Source: DATCJU01 sp036562635
GTDB lineage: Bacteria > Actinomycetota > Actinomycetes > Mycobacteriales > Pseudonocardiaceae
NCBI GenBank assembly: GCA_036562635.1
Contig: DATCJU010000012.1
Span: 1 to 6,382 of the forward strand
DNA length: 6,382 bases
Direction of reading: 5' to 3'
Positions 1 to 5,349 of the stretch are shown in pieces. The notes under the pieces were generated by a model, which was not told the DNA's origin, did not search any database, and saw nothing but the letters and a program-made list of their open reading frames with translations. The position numbers and the translations under genes are program-made. Position 1 is the first letter of the stretch. Each line of letters opens with the position of its first letter.

Positions 1-706
1 CGTGGGCCTGGCCCGCTGCATCGCCATGGTGCTCATCTGGAACGACCTCGCCTGCGGCAACCGCGAGGCCGCCGCCGTGCTCGTCGCGATCAACTCGGTC
101 TTCCAGGTCGTCGCCTTCGCCGCCCTCGGCTGGTTCTACCTGCAGGTCCTGCCCGGCTGGCTCGGCCTGCCCCAGACCGCCCTGGACGTGTCGACGTGGG
201 ACATCGCCCGCAGCGTGCTCATCTTCCTCGGCATCCCGCTGCTGGCCGGCTATTTGTCCCGCAAGCTCGGCGAACGCTCCAAGGGCCGCGACTGGTACGA
301 GAGCCGCTTCCTGCCCAGGATCGGCCCGATCGCACTGTACGGCCTGCTGTTCACCATCGTGATTCTGTTCGCCCTGCAGGGAGACACCATCACCTCACGG
401 CCGGGCGACGTGGCCCGCATCGCCCTGCCGCTGCTGGCCTACTTCGCCGTCATGTGGGGCGGCTCGTTCCTCGTGGGCCGAGGCATCGGCCTGCCCTACG
501 ATCGCACGGCGACGCTGGCCTTTACCGCCGCCGGCAACAACTTCGAGCTGGCCATCGCCGTCGCGGTCGGCGTCTTCGGCGTCACCTCCGGCCAGGCGCT
601 GGCCGGCGTCGTCGGCCCGCTCATCGAGGTCCCCGTACTGGTCGCCCTGGTCTACGTCAGTCTCTGGGGCCGCCGCATCTTCACGAAGGAGCCCGTCCAT
701 GCCTGA
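1..706 (+). CDS. ACR3-family arsenite efflux permease, 5'-truncated by window edge
   Basis: C-terminal part (about 234 residues, reading from base 2) of an ACR3-type arsenite/proton antiporter of the inner membrane, which exports As(III). The reading frame begins inside the family's conserved segment LARCIAMVLIWN. The Cys there (residue 6 of the visible part) corresponds to the essential transport cysteine known for ACR3 proteins. A second signature, GNNFELAIAVAVGVFG, near residues 178-193 carries the essential Glu (residue 182). Several hydrophobic helices are visible (about 22-50, 70-85, 107-126, 138-158, 171-194, 199-221). Family members are usually about 350-370 residues, so roughly 120-140 are missing to the left. 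The GTG at base 2 is an internal Val, not a start. The gene ends 8 nt inside arsC, indicating translational coupling. ArsB of the other, 12-helix family is unlikely because these signatures are ACR3-specific. The name arsB is often applied loosely to this family. Confidence 0.93.
   Translation, partial: VGLARCIAMVLIWNDLACGNREAAAVLVAINSVFQVVAFAALGWFYLQVLPGWLGLPQTALDVSTWDIARSVLIFLGIPLLAGYLSRKLGERSKGRDWYESRFLPRIGPIALYGLLFTIVILFALQGDTITSRPGDVARIALPLLAYFAVMWGGSFLVGRGIGLPYDRTATLAFTAAGNNFELAIAVAVGVFGVTSGQALAGVVGPLIEVPVLVALVYVSLWGRRIFTKEPVHA
685..691 (+). promoter_or_regulatory. Ribosome binding site of arsC
   Basis: GAAGGAG lies 7 nt before the ATG at 699, inside the last codons of the permease gene. 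It fixes the arsC start and makes the 8-nt gene overlap believable. Confidence 0.75.
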
Positions 707-1118
707 GAACACGCCTGACAAGCCCAGCGTCCTGTTCGTCTGCGTCCACAACGCCGGCCGCTCCCAGATGGCCGCCGCCCTGCTGCACCACCACGCCCGA
801 GGCCGCGTCACCGTCCGTTCCGCCGGGTCCGCCCCCGCCGAGGCCGTCAACCCGGCGGTCGTCGCCGCCATGGCCGAGATCGGCATCGACCTGAGCCGGG
901 AGCGCCCCAAACCGCTGACCGCCGACGCCGTCCGGGCCGCGGACGTCGTCATCACCATGGGCTGCGGCGACGCCTGCCCCGTCTTTCCCGGCAGGCGCTA
1001 CCTCGACTGGGCACTGCCCGATCCCGCAGGCAAGCCTGTGGAGGACGTCCGCCCCATCCGTGACGAGATCGATCGTCGCGTCCGCGACCTGCTCACCGAG
1101 CTCGCCCCCGACACCTGA
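699..1118 (+). CDS. arsC: Arsenate reductase, low-molecular-weight phosphatase fold
   Basis: Cytoplasmic enzyme of 139 residues that reduces arsenate to arsenite, which the upstream ACR3 pump then exports. The P-loop CVHNAGRS (residues 15-22) gives the Cys-X5-Arg signature with nucleophile Cys15 and Arg21. The segment TMGCGDACPVFPG (87-99) holds Cys89 and Cys93, and LPDPAGK (106-112) supplies the general-acid Asp108. The length is normal for the family. Thioredoxin-linked ArsC of Staphylococcus and Bacillus has a second and third Cys spaced by six residues. Here the spacing is three (CGDAC), a pattern I associate with actinobacterial enzymes that use mycothiol/mycoredoxin. The reductant is therefore inferred, not shown. 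The start is supported by a GAAGGAG site 7 nt upstream and by overlap with the permease gene. Any arsR regulator would lie outside the window. Confidence 0.93.
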   Translation: MPENTPDKPSVLFVCVHNAGRSQMAAALLHHHARGRVTVRSAGSAPAEAVNPAVVAAMAEIGIDLSRERPKPLTADAVRAADVVITMGCGDACPVFPGRRYLDWALPDPAGKPVEDVRPIRDEIDRRVRDLLTELAPDT

Positions 1119-1177
1119 GCGTCCGGTGACGCGGAAACCCACAGCGCGACCGCACTCCCCAGCCTCCACCGGACTGC

Positions 1178-1205
1178 GTGGGCCGGCCGGTTCGAACCGA
1201 CCCAC
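1178..1205. terminator. Imperfect hairpin between convergent arsC and GNAT genes, possible terminator
   Basis: Outer arms GTGGG (1178-1182) and CCCAC (1201-1205) pair perfectly. An inner 12-bp palindrome CGGTTCGAACCG (1188-1199) folds on a TCGA loop. The two stems are separated by an asymmetric bulge (5 nt against 1). There is no T-tract, as is common in actinobacteria. Its place in the 95-nt gap between two gene 3' ends supports a role in ending transcription of one or both. A weaker 5-bp hairpin (GCGTC/GACGC, 1119-1132) directly follows the arsC stop. Confidence 0.4.
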
Positions 1206-1213
1206 CTCCGGGG

Positions 1214-1987
1214 TCACCGCCCGGACGTCCCACCGGTGGTCAGGCGGTGGTGAACCCAGACGTTCGGCTCGACGTACACCGCCCGTTCGTGGACGAGATC
1301 GCACTCCACGGGCACCAGTGCGCCCGGCACCCGTACCGGCCCCTGCCGATCGAAGGGCAGGCCGGTCCATTCCCGCCACCGTTCGAGCGAGGCGGTGATG
1401 GTCATCGAACAGTGCGCCACCTTCACCACACGTCCCCCGGCCCGGACGTGGACCCGCAGCCACGGGTCGGCCGGCAGCCCGTCCGCGCGAGTACGCGCAA
1501 GGTACTCGATCATCGCCAGCTCCGGTTCCCGGTGCTTGGCGTTGGGTCGGACCGGGGCGACGAGATCGGAGAACCCGAGCCGGGCGACGTTGCGGCGCAT
1601 GGCGTCCAGGACCAGCGCGGACAGCCCCTGGCCACGCAGGTCGCTCCGGACGGTGATCTCCAGGGCCGACACCATGGTCGGCGGCCGAGCCAGCCAGTGG
1701 TCGGTGCTGGCCCGGACGACCACCCAGTCCCAGCCACCGTCCGGGAGCTCCTCGACCGGGCCGTCGAAGACGAACGGCACGCTGAACCCACGCGCCACCA
1801 GGCTCTCGGAATCCTCCCGATCGAGGACGAGCAGCACGTGTTCGGCGAACGTGTCCAGCGCCGCATCGTTGTAGTACAGGCCGGCGACCGGATCGTGCAG
1901 CATGAACGTCGGCCACTGATCGGACAGGTCCCACAACCGGTCGGCCAGGTCGGGACGCTCGGCCAGGGTGACACAGATCAGATCCAT
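1214..1987 (-). CDS. GNAT-family N-acetyltransferase
   Basis: Predicted soluble acetyl-CoA-dependent acetyltransferase of 257 residues; the substrate cannot be read from the sequence. The acetyl-CoA-binding motif A is seen at residues 108-130: a beta strand (ALEITV), then RSDLRGQGLS with the pyrophosphate-binding R-G-Q-G-L-S turn at 118-123, then a helix. The following strand and loop, LGFSDLVAPVRPNAK (137-151), fit motif B. The C-terminal part (about 175-250), with DPWLRVHVRAG and YVEPNVWVHH, resembles a region in larger actinobacterial GNAT proteins. The protein is longer than a minimal GNAT (about 150-170), so N- and C-terminal extensions surround the core. I chose the ATG at 1987 because AGGGAG lies 5 nt upstream; a GTG 15 nt further out would place that site inside the gene. 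It converges with arsC and follows the DUF1232 gene on the same strand with a 140-nt gap, so an operon is possible but not shown. Confidence 0.85.
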   Translation of the reverse strand: MDLICVTLAERPDLADRLWDLSDQWPTFMLHDPVAGLYYNDAALDTFAEHVLLVLDREDSESLVARGFSVPFVFDGPVEELPDGGWDWVVVRASTDHWLARPPTMVSALEITVRSDLRGQGLSALVLDAMRRNVARLGFSDLVAPVRPNAKHREPELAMIEYLARTRADGLPADPWLRVHVRAGGRVVKVAHCSMTITASLERWREWTGLPFDRQGPVRVPGALVPVECDLVHERAVYVEPNVWVHHRLTTGGTSGR

Positions 1988-1992
1988 GGACA

Positions 1993-1998
1993 CTCCCT
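1993..1998 (-). promoter_or_regulatory. Ribosome binding site of the GNAT gene
   Basis: AGGGAG on the minus strand, 5 nt before the ATG at 1987. It decides between that ATG and the in-frame GTG at 2002, which would put this motif inside the coding region. Confidence 0.6.
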
Positions 1999-2052
1999 GC
2001 ACGAAAGTGCGGAACCTGCCCGCCAGGGCCGTTCCACGACGTTGTCACGGCA

Positions 2053-2092
2053 GTGGTGGACCCACCAGGCGCCGACGACGAGGAGCCACCAC
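2053..2092. repeat. Small inverted repeats in the gap between the DUF1232 and GNAT genes
   Basis: GTGGTGG (2053-2059) and CCACCAC (2086-2092) are perfect inverted copies with 26 nt between them. Inside, TGGTGG (2054-2059) can instead pair with CCACCA (2062-2067) across 2 nt. Either could be a weak hairpin after the DUF1232 gene or an operator for the GNAT gene. Nothing else is recognised in the 140-nt gap. Confidence 0.25.
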
Positions 2093-2127
2093 GCCAGGTG
2101 CGGTGACCTCCCGGTCGGCGACTCCGG

Positions 2128-2583
2128 TCAGTGGGGCGAGGTGGTTCGCTCCCAGGTGAGGTAGCGACCTGCCGCGCCGAACACACTTGTCCCCAGCCAG
2201 ACCAACAGGCCCGCATCGTCGGCGATCCCCAGCAACGGGAGCACCTCGGGCAACAGGTCGATCGGCGAGACCAGGTAGACCAGGGCACCCAGCCACACCA
2301 GGAGCTGTCGTCGTGCCCCCGGGTACTCGCCTGAGCGGGCGGCCCGGACCAGTCGGGGCAACGCCCTCAGCCTTTCCAGGGGACCGCCGCTGGGCGGCAG
2401 CTCCTCGCCCGCCGCAACCCGCCGACGCCTTCGCAACACCGTCCCGACGACGAGCAGGGCGATACCAGCCAGAACGAGAACAGCACCCCACAGGTCGAGA
2501 TCGACTCCGGGCGCCTGGTCCGCCGGCAGCACGAACCGGAGCACCACACCTGCCAGGAGCAGGACCGCGCCCAGCCAGATCAC
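2128..2583 (-). CDS. Small membrane protein: DUF6458-like helices plus DUF1232 (YkvA-like) domain
   Basis: A 151-residue predicted inner-membrane protein of unknown function. Two hydrophobic helices, about residues 2-20 and 31-50, are joined by a short loop containing GVDLDLWGAVLVLAG, which resembles the actinobacterial DUF6458 pattern. A run of five Arg (51-55) follows and should lie in the cytoplasm by the positive-inside rule. A Pro/Gly-containing linker leads to a C-terminal DUF1232 core (about 95-140), with the hallmark VYLVSPIDLLPEVLPLLGIADD and a third hydrophobic stretch ending in GRYLTWER. DUF1232/YkvA proteins are small, often membrane-associated and uncharacterised. The start is GTG at 2583, preceded by GAGG 4 nt upstream on the minus strand. 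It diverges from the GH18 gene. The DUF1232 call is firm; the DUF6458 resemblance is by eye. Confidence 0.82.
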   Translation of the reverse strand: MIWLGAVLLLAGVVLRFVLPADQAPGVDLDLWGAVLVLAGIALLVVGTVLRRRRRVAAGEELPPSGGPLERLRALPRLVRAARSGEYPGARRQLLVWLGALVYLVSPIDLLPEVLPLLGIADDAGLLVWLGTSVFGAAGRYLTWERTTSPH

Positions 2584-2617
2584 GTCACCTCACCGCCCCG
2601 TCGGCTCCGGGCCCCGG

Positions 2618-2641
2618 CGATCACCGATCACCGATCACCGA
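2618..2641. repeat. Tandem 7-bp repeat CGATCAC, three copies plus CGA
   Basis: Three exact head-to-tail copies of CGATCAC (2618-2624, 2625-2631, 2632-2638) followed by CGA. They lie 35 nt upstream of the DUF1232 start. On the minus strand they read GTGATCG and would fall in its leader or promoter. A TANNNT element on that strand (2653-2648, TACCGT) lies just upstream, without a convincing -35. Either a regulator site or simple slippage is possible. Confidence 0.6.
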
Positions 2642-2721
2642 ACCCCGACGGTAACCGGGGGCGGCCCGGCGGGCGAACCGACATGCACCGTCCTGGTCGC
2701 CCGTACACCTGCCTCGACGAA

Positions 2722-2791
2722 CGTCACCGGTCGGCCCGGGGTCTCCGCACCCACCGTGTCACGTGCGTCACCAGGATGGTCGGCCCGGGGT
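2722..2791 (+). repeat. 14-bp direct repeat upstream of the GH18 gene
   Basis: GGTCGGCCCGGGGT occurs exactly at 2729-2742 and 2778-2791 (49-bp period). Each copy is preceded by CGTCACC (2722-2728, and 2766-2772 with 5 extra nt between). The pair lies 46-108 nt before the chosen GH18 start. Streptomyces chitinase promoters are known to carry paired 12-bp direct repeats. These differ in sequence, so only the arrangement is comparable. Chance is possible in DNA this rich in G and C. Confidence 0.5.
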
Positions 2792-2801
2792 GCGGTGATC
2801 A

Positions 2802-2830
2802 TGCGACACGCCCGACCTCCTACCTACCCT
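2802..2830 (+). promoter_or_regulatory. Possible leaderless promoter of the GH18 gene
   Basis: TACCCT (2825-2830) matches the actinobacterial -10 pattern TANNNT and ends 6 nt before the GTG at 2837. TGCGAC (2802-2807) is a weak -35 candidate with 17-nt spacing. Transcription would begin at or next to the start codon, giving a leaderless mRNA. This would explain why no purine-rich ribosome site precedes that GTG. Confidence 0.35.
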
Positions 2831-2836
2831 CCTGAC

Positions 2837-3796
2837 GTGCGGTCTCGCTGGCGATGGTACGGAGCGGTCACGAGCGCTGCCCTCATCGCTGTCGGAGTCC
2901 CTCCCGAGAGGGCGATGACCGCGAGGGAGATACCGCGGGTCACTCCCTACGTCGACATGGGCCACTACCCCACGCCCAGCCTGTCCCAACTCAGTCAGGA
3001 GTCGGGGCTGCGCGGTTTCTCCCTCGGCTTCATCACCGGCATCGACTGCCGGGCGAGCTGGTTCGGTGTCCACGACCCGCGGTCCGGCTGGCAACGGGAC
3101 GAGATCGCCCGACTCCGGAACGCCGGTGGCGAGGTGCGGATCTCCTTCGGCGGTGCCAAGGGTCTCGAGCTGGCCCGAACCTGCGCGGACGAAGCAGCGC
3201 TCGCCGCCGAGTACAACGCGGTGGTCCAGGCGTACGGCTTGACCCACCTGGACGTGGACATCGAGAAGGAAGCACTGCACGACGAGGCCTCCATCCACCG
3301 GCGTTCCCGCGCCCTGGCGATGGTGCAACGGGACAACCCCGGCCTGCGGATCTCACTCACCCTGCCCGTCTCCCCCACCGGTTTGACCGAGCAGGGGATG
3401 GCCGTCGTGCGCTCGGCCCAGGAGGCCGGTGTGGTGATCGACGTGGTGAACGTGATGACCATGCACTTCGGTCAGCCCACGTCCGACGTGGGGAAGCTGG
3501 CCATCCAGGCGGCGCAGGCCACGCACGAGCAGCTCAGGACCCTCCATCCCGACAGATCCGACGCCGAGCTGTGGCGGATGCTCGGTGTCACCGCCCTGCT
3601 CGGGCGGAGCCCCATCACCGGTGAGATGTTCGATCGCAACGCGGCGCGGGTGCTCGTCGAGTTCGCCGAGAAGGTGCAGCTGGGCATGCTGGCGTTCTGG
3701 GAGATGGGGCTGGACCGGAACGCCGTCGCCGATCCGCCGCAGGAACCCTACGAGTTCTCCCGGATCTTCGCCGGTTTCGCCGATCGGAACCGGTAG
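2837..3796 (+). CDS. GH18-family chitinase-like protein, exported or membrane-anchored
   Basis: Predicted extracytoplasmic glycoside hydrolase 18 TIM barrel of 319 residues with no carbohydrate-binding module. Family members cleave beta-1,4 GlcNAc linkages in chitin or related glycans by substrate-assisted catalysis. Residues 1-7 (MRSRWRW) are basic and 8-21 hydrophobic, like a signal sequence, but no clean A-X-A cleavage site follows, so it may stay anchored. The barrel begins near PYVDMGHY (37-44). RISFGGAKG (101-109) matches the second GH18 signature. LTHLDVDIE (135-143) is the catalytic motif with Asp139, Asp141 and acid Glu143, but the first Asp of DxxDxDxE is Thr136. VNVMTMHFG (204-212) has His where many relatives have Asp. 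AFWEMGLDRN (286-295) holds the conserved barrel-bottom Trp288. I chose GTG 2837 for its signal-like N terminus and the -10 element ahead; ATG 2801 (SD-like GGGGTG 8 nt upstream) or GTG 2756 remain possible. It converges with the dehydrogenase gene. Confidence 0.82.
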   Translation: MRSRWRWYGAVTSAALIAVGVPPERAMTAREIPRVTPYVDMGHYPTPSLSQLSQESGLRGFSLGFITGIDCRASWFGVHDPRSGWQRDEIARLRNAGGEVRISFGGAKGLELARTCADEAALAAEYNAVVQAYGLTHLDVDIEKEALHDEASIHRRSRALAMVQRDNPGLRISLTLPVSPTGLTEQGMAVVRSAQEAGVVIDVVNVMTMHFGQPTSDVGKLAIQAAQATHEQLRTLHPDRSDAELWRMLGVTALLGRSPITGEMFDRNAARVLVEFAEKVQLGMLAFWEMGLDRNAVADPPQEPYEFSRIFAGFADRNR

Positions 3797-3810
3797 CCCC
3801 GAACCGGAAC

Positions 3811-3840
3811 GTGGGCCGGCGCGGTGCCGCGCCGGCCCAC
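3811..3840. terminator. Bidirectional terminator hairpin between GH18 and dehydrogenase genes
   Basis: Perfect inverted repeat: arm GTGGGCCGGCGCGG (3811-3824) and its exact complement (3827-3840) around a 2-nt centre, so about 13 bp closing on a 4-nt loop. It almost fills the 49-nt gap between two convergent stop codons. It lacks a T-tract on either side, as many actinobacterial terminators do. The symmetry lets it serve both transcripts. Confidence 0.82.
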
Positions 3841-3845
3841 CGGTG

Positions 3846-5111
3846 TCACAGCCGGTCGGCGACCGGTACCCGCAGACGGTTGCGGGTGTCGAACACCCGG
3901 TCGGCGTACTGCTCCAGCAGAGCCCAGTCGATGAGGTCGTGGTCGGTGAGCACCACCACCAGGTCGGACGCCTCGATCTGGTGCGGGGTGCACGACACCA
4001 TCTCGACGAAGTCCGGTACCGCCGCAGGGTCGATCAGGGGATCGACCGCACGCAGCTTGGCCCCCAGCGTGGCGAGCTGCTGGGCCACGGCGATCGCCGG
4101 CGAGTGCCGTGCGTCGCCCGAGTTGGGCTTGTAGGCAAGCCCGATCAGCAGGATGTTGCTCCCGTTGACCGACTTCCACCTGCGGTTGAGGTGCTCGACG
4201 ACACGTGAGACCACGTAGTCGGGCATGTGGTCGTTGACGTCGTTGGCGAGCTCGACGAAACGGAACGGACGCCCCAGCGAACGGCGGATCTGCCACGACA
4301 GGTAGGACGGGTCGATGGGCAGGCAGTGACCGCCGACACCCGGGCCGGGGTTGAACCGCATGAACCCGAACGGCTTGCTCGCCGCGGCGTCGATCACCGA
4401 CCAGACGTCCACCCCGAGTCCGTGGGCGTAGATCGCCAGCTCGTTCACCAGGGCGATGTTCACGTGGCGGAAGGTGTTCTCCAACAACTTGGCCAGCTCG
4501 GCCTCACGGGTTCCCGGGACCGGCACCGTGCGTTCCACCAGGCGGCCGTAGAACTCCTCCACCACCTTGCGGGATGCCTCGTCCACCCCGGACACGATCT
4601 TCGGAGTGTTGTCGAAGCGCCACTGCTTGTTCCCCGGGTCGATGCGTTCGGGGCTGTAGCCGACGTGGAAGTCGCGTCCGGCCCGCAACCCCGACCCCGC
4701 CTCCAGCAACGGGACGAAGAGCTCCTCCGTGGTCCCGGGATAGGTCGTCGACTCCAGGATCACGCAGCATCCCGGGGAGACATGCGGGGCGAGGAAACGA
4801 GCCGCCTGTTCGACGTACTGCAGGTCGGGCACGCCCTCCCGCAGAGGGGTCGGGACACACACCACGGCGGTGTCGAACCCGGCCAGCAGCGCGGGATCGT
4901 CCGTCGGCAGGTAGCGCCCCGACGCCAGGGCCTCAGCCAGATCCTCGTCGGTGACGTCGTCGATGAAGGTCCGCCCCTGCCGCAGGCGGTCCACCCGTTC
5001 CTTGTCGAGGTCGAAACCGACGACGTCGAAACCGACCTGCACGGCGCGCATCGCCACCGGCAGCCCGACATAGCCCTGCCCGACCACGACCACTCGTCCG
5101 TTGGACGACAT
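3846..5111 (-). CDS. Nucleotide-sugar 6-dehydrogenase, probably UDP-N-acetylglucosamine dehydrogenase (WbpA type)
   Basis: Cytoplasmic NAD-dependent enzyme of 421 residues, full family length. It oxidises C6 of a UDP-sugar twice to give a uronic acid, a precursor of surface polysaccharides. The N-terminal Rossmann domain has GQGYVG (11-16) and CVPTPL (85-90). The STTYPGTTEE (121-130) and GYSPERIDPGN (151-161) segments favour the UDP-GlcNAc/WbpA branch over UDP-glucose enzymes. The central helix ELAKLLENTFRHVNIALVNE (205-224) holds catalytic Lys208 and Asn212. The nucleophile is Cys263 in GPGVGGHCLPIDPSYLSW (256-273). The C-terminal sugar-binding domain has KPNSGDARHSPAI (328-340). I chose ATG 5111 because the Rossmann strand begins a few residues later and a G-rich GGAGGGTGGG stretch lies upstream (nearest part 8 nt away). 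An in-frame GTG at 5144 would add 11 residues. It diverges from the beta-helix gene. Exact substrate (UDP-GlcNAc, UDP-GalNAc or UDP-ManNAc) is inferred. Confidence 0.92.
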   Translation of the reverse strand: MSSNGRVVVVGQGYVGLPVAMRAVQVGFDVVGFDLDKERVDRLRQGRTFIDDVTDEDLAEALASGRYLPTDDPALLAGFDTAVVCVPTPLREGVPDLQYVEQAARFLAPHVSPGCCVILESTTYPGTTEELFVPLLEAGSGLRAGRDFHVGYSPERIDPGNKQWRFDNTPKIVSGVDEASRKVVEEFYGRLVERTVPVPGTREAELAKLLENTFRHVNIALVNELAIYAHGLGVDVWSVIDAAASKPFGFMRFNPGPGVGGHCLPIDPSYLSWQIRRSLGRPFRFVELANDVNDHMPDYVVSRVVEHLNRRWKSVNGSNILLIGLAYKPNSGDARHSPAIAVAQQLATLGAKLRAVDPLIDPAAVPDFVEMVSCTPHQIEASDLVVVLTDHDLIDWALLEQYADRVFDTRNRLRVPVADRL

Positions 5112-5154
5112 CTCCGGTTCCCACCCTCCCCGAGGTCCCCTCACGGCACCGGTG

Positions 5155-5160
5155 AACGTA
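5155..5160 (-). promoter_or_regulatory. Possible -10 element of the dehydrogenase gene
   Basis: TACGTT on the minus strand fits TANNNT and would give a leader of about 40 nt before ATG 5111. No convincing -35 is visible at 16-18 nt spacing, which would suit activator-dependent transcription. The direct repeats at 5199-5255 lie just beyond the -35 position. Confidence 0.3.
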
Positions 5161-5198
5161 ATGGCAGGTCAGAGGCATCGCTGGCCGGGCAAGCTCGG

Positions 5199-5255
5199 CT
5201 CACACCATCACGCGAGGCACCCTCACACCATCACGCGAGCGTGCTCACACCATCA
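5199..5255. repeat. Three direct repeats at 22-23 bp spacing in the divergent promoter region
   Basis: CTCACACCATCACGCGAG occurs exactly at 5199-5216 and 5222-5239. Its first 12 bases (CTCACACCATCA) recur at 5244-5255. Unit starts are 23 and 22 bp apart, about two helical turns, so all copies face the same side of the DNA. On the minus strand each reads TGATGGTGTGAG, with the nearest copy 39 nt upstream of the possible -10 of the dehydrogenase gene. The block lies 95 nt before the beta-helix gene start. Regulator-binding iterons are the simplest reading; no known box is recognised. Confidence 0.85.
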
Positions 5256-5339
5256 GGTGCCGCCACAGCACGGCTCATCCCAGGTGATCGTGTCCGTGGC
5301 TACCGTCGGGCCGGACGGGACCACGTGGGAAAGGGCTCT

Positions 5340-5344
5340 GGGGG
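5340..5344 (+). promoter_or_regulatory. Ribosome binding site of the beta-helix lipoprotein gene
   Basis: A GGGGG run 5 nt before GTG 5350. Together with the signal peptide that begins there, it decides this start over in-frame GTGs at 5284, 5290 and 5296. Confidence 0.45.
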
Positions 5345-5349
5345 CCGGA

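Noticed and set aside
1186..1202. GGTTCGAACC resembles a tRNA T-loop, so a tRNA 3' end or integration site was considered after the arsenic genes.
   Set aside because: The five flanking bases on each side do not form a T-stem, and no acceptor, anticodon or D arm can be found around it. It fits a terminator-like hairpin better.
1178..2164. Plus-strand open frame of 328 codons opposite the GNAT gene.
   Set aside because: The minus strand encodes a clear acetyltransferase motif; the plus translation is rich in Arg, Gln, His and Pro without recognisable structure.
681..2288. Long open frame (535 codons) on the minus strand across arsC, the GNAT gene and part of the DUF1232 gene.
   Set aside because: It overlaps three recognisable genes, and its low-complexity Arg/Gly/Pro-rich translation has no family features.
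2760..2765. CACGTG palindrome upstream of the GH18 gene as an operator.
   Set aside because: Only 6 bp, with no symmetric extension, and no known binding site matched.
5199..5255. Repeats considered as a small CRISPR array.
   Set aside because: The gaps between units are only 5 nt, too short for spacers, units are 18 bp or shorter, and no cas gene is present.
5301..5306. TACCGT considered as -10 of the beta-helix lipoprotein gene.
   Set aside because: No -35-like hexamer lies 16-19 nt upstream, and the motif is too frequent by chance to call.
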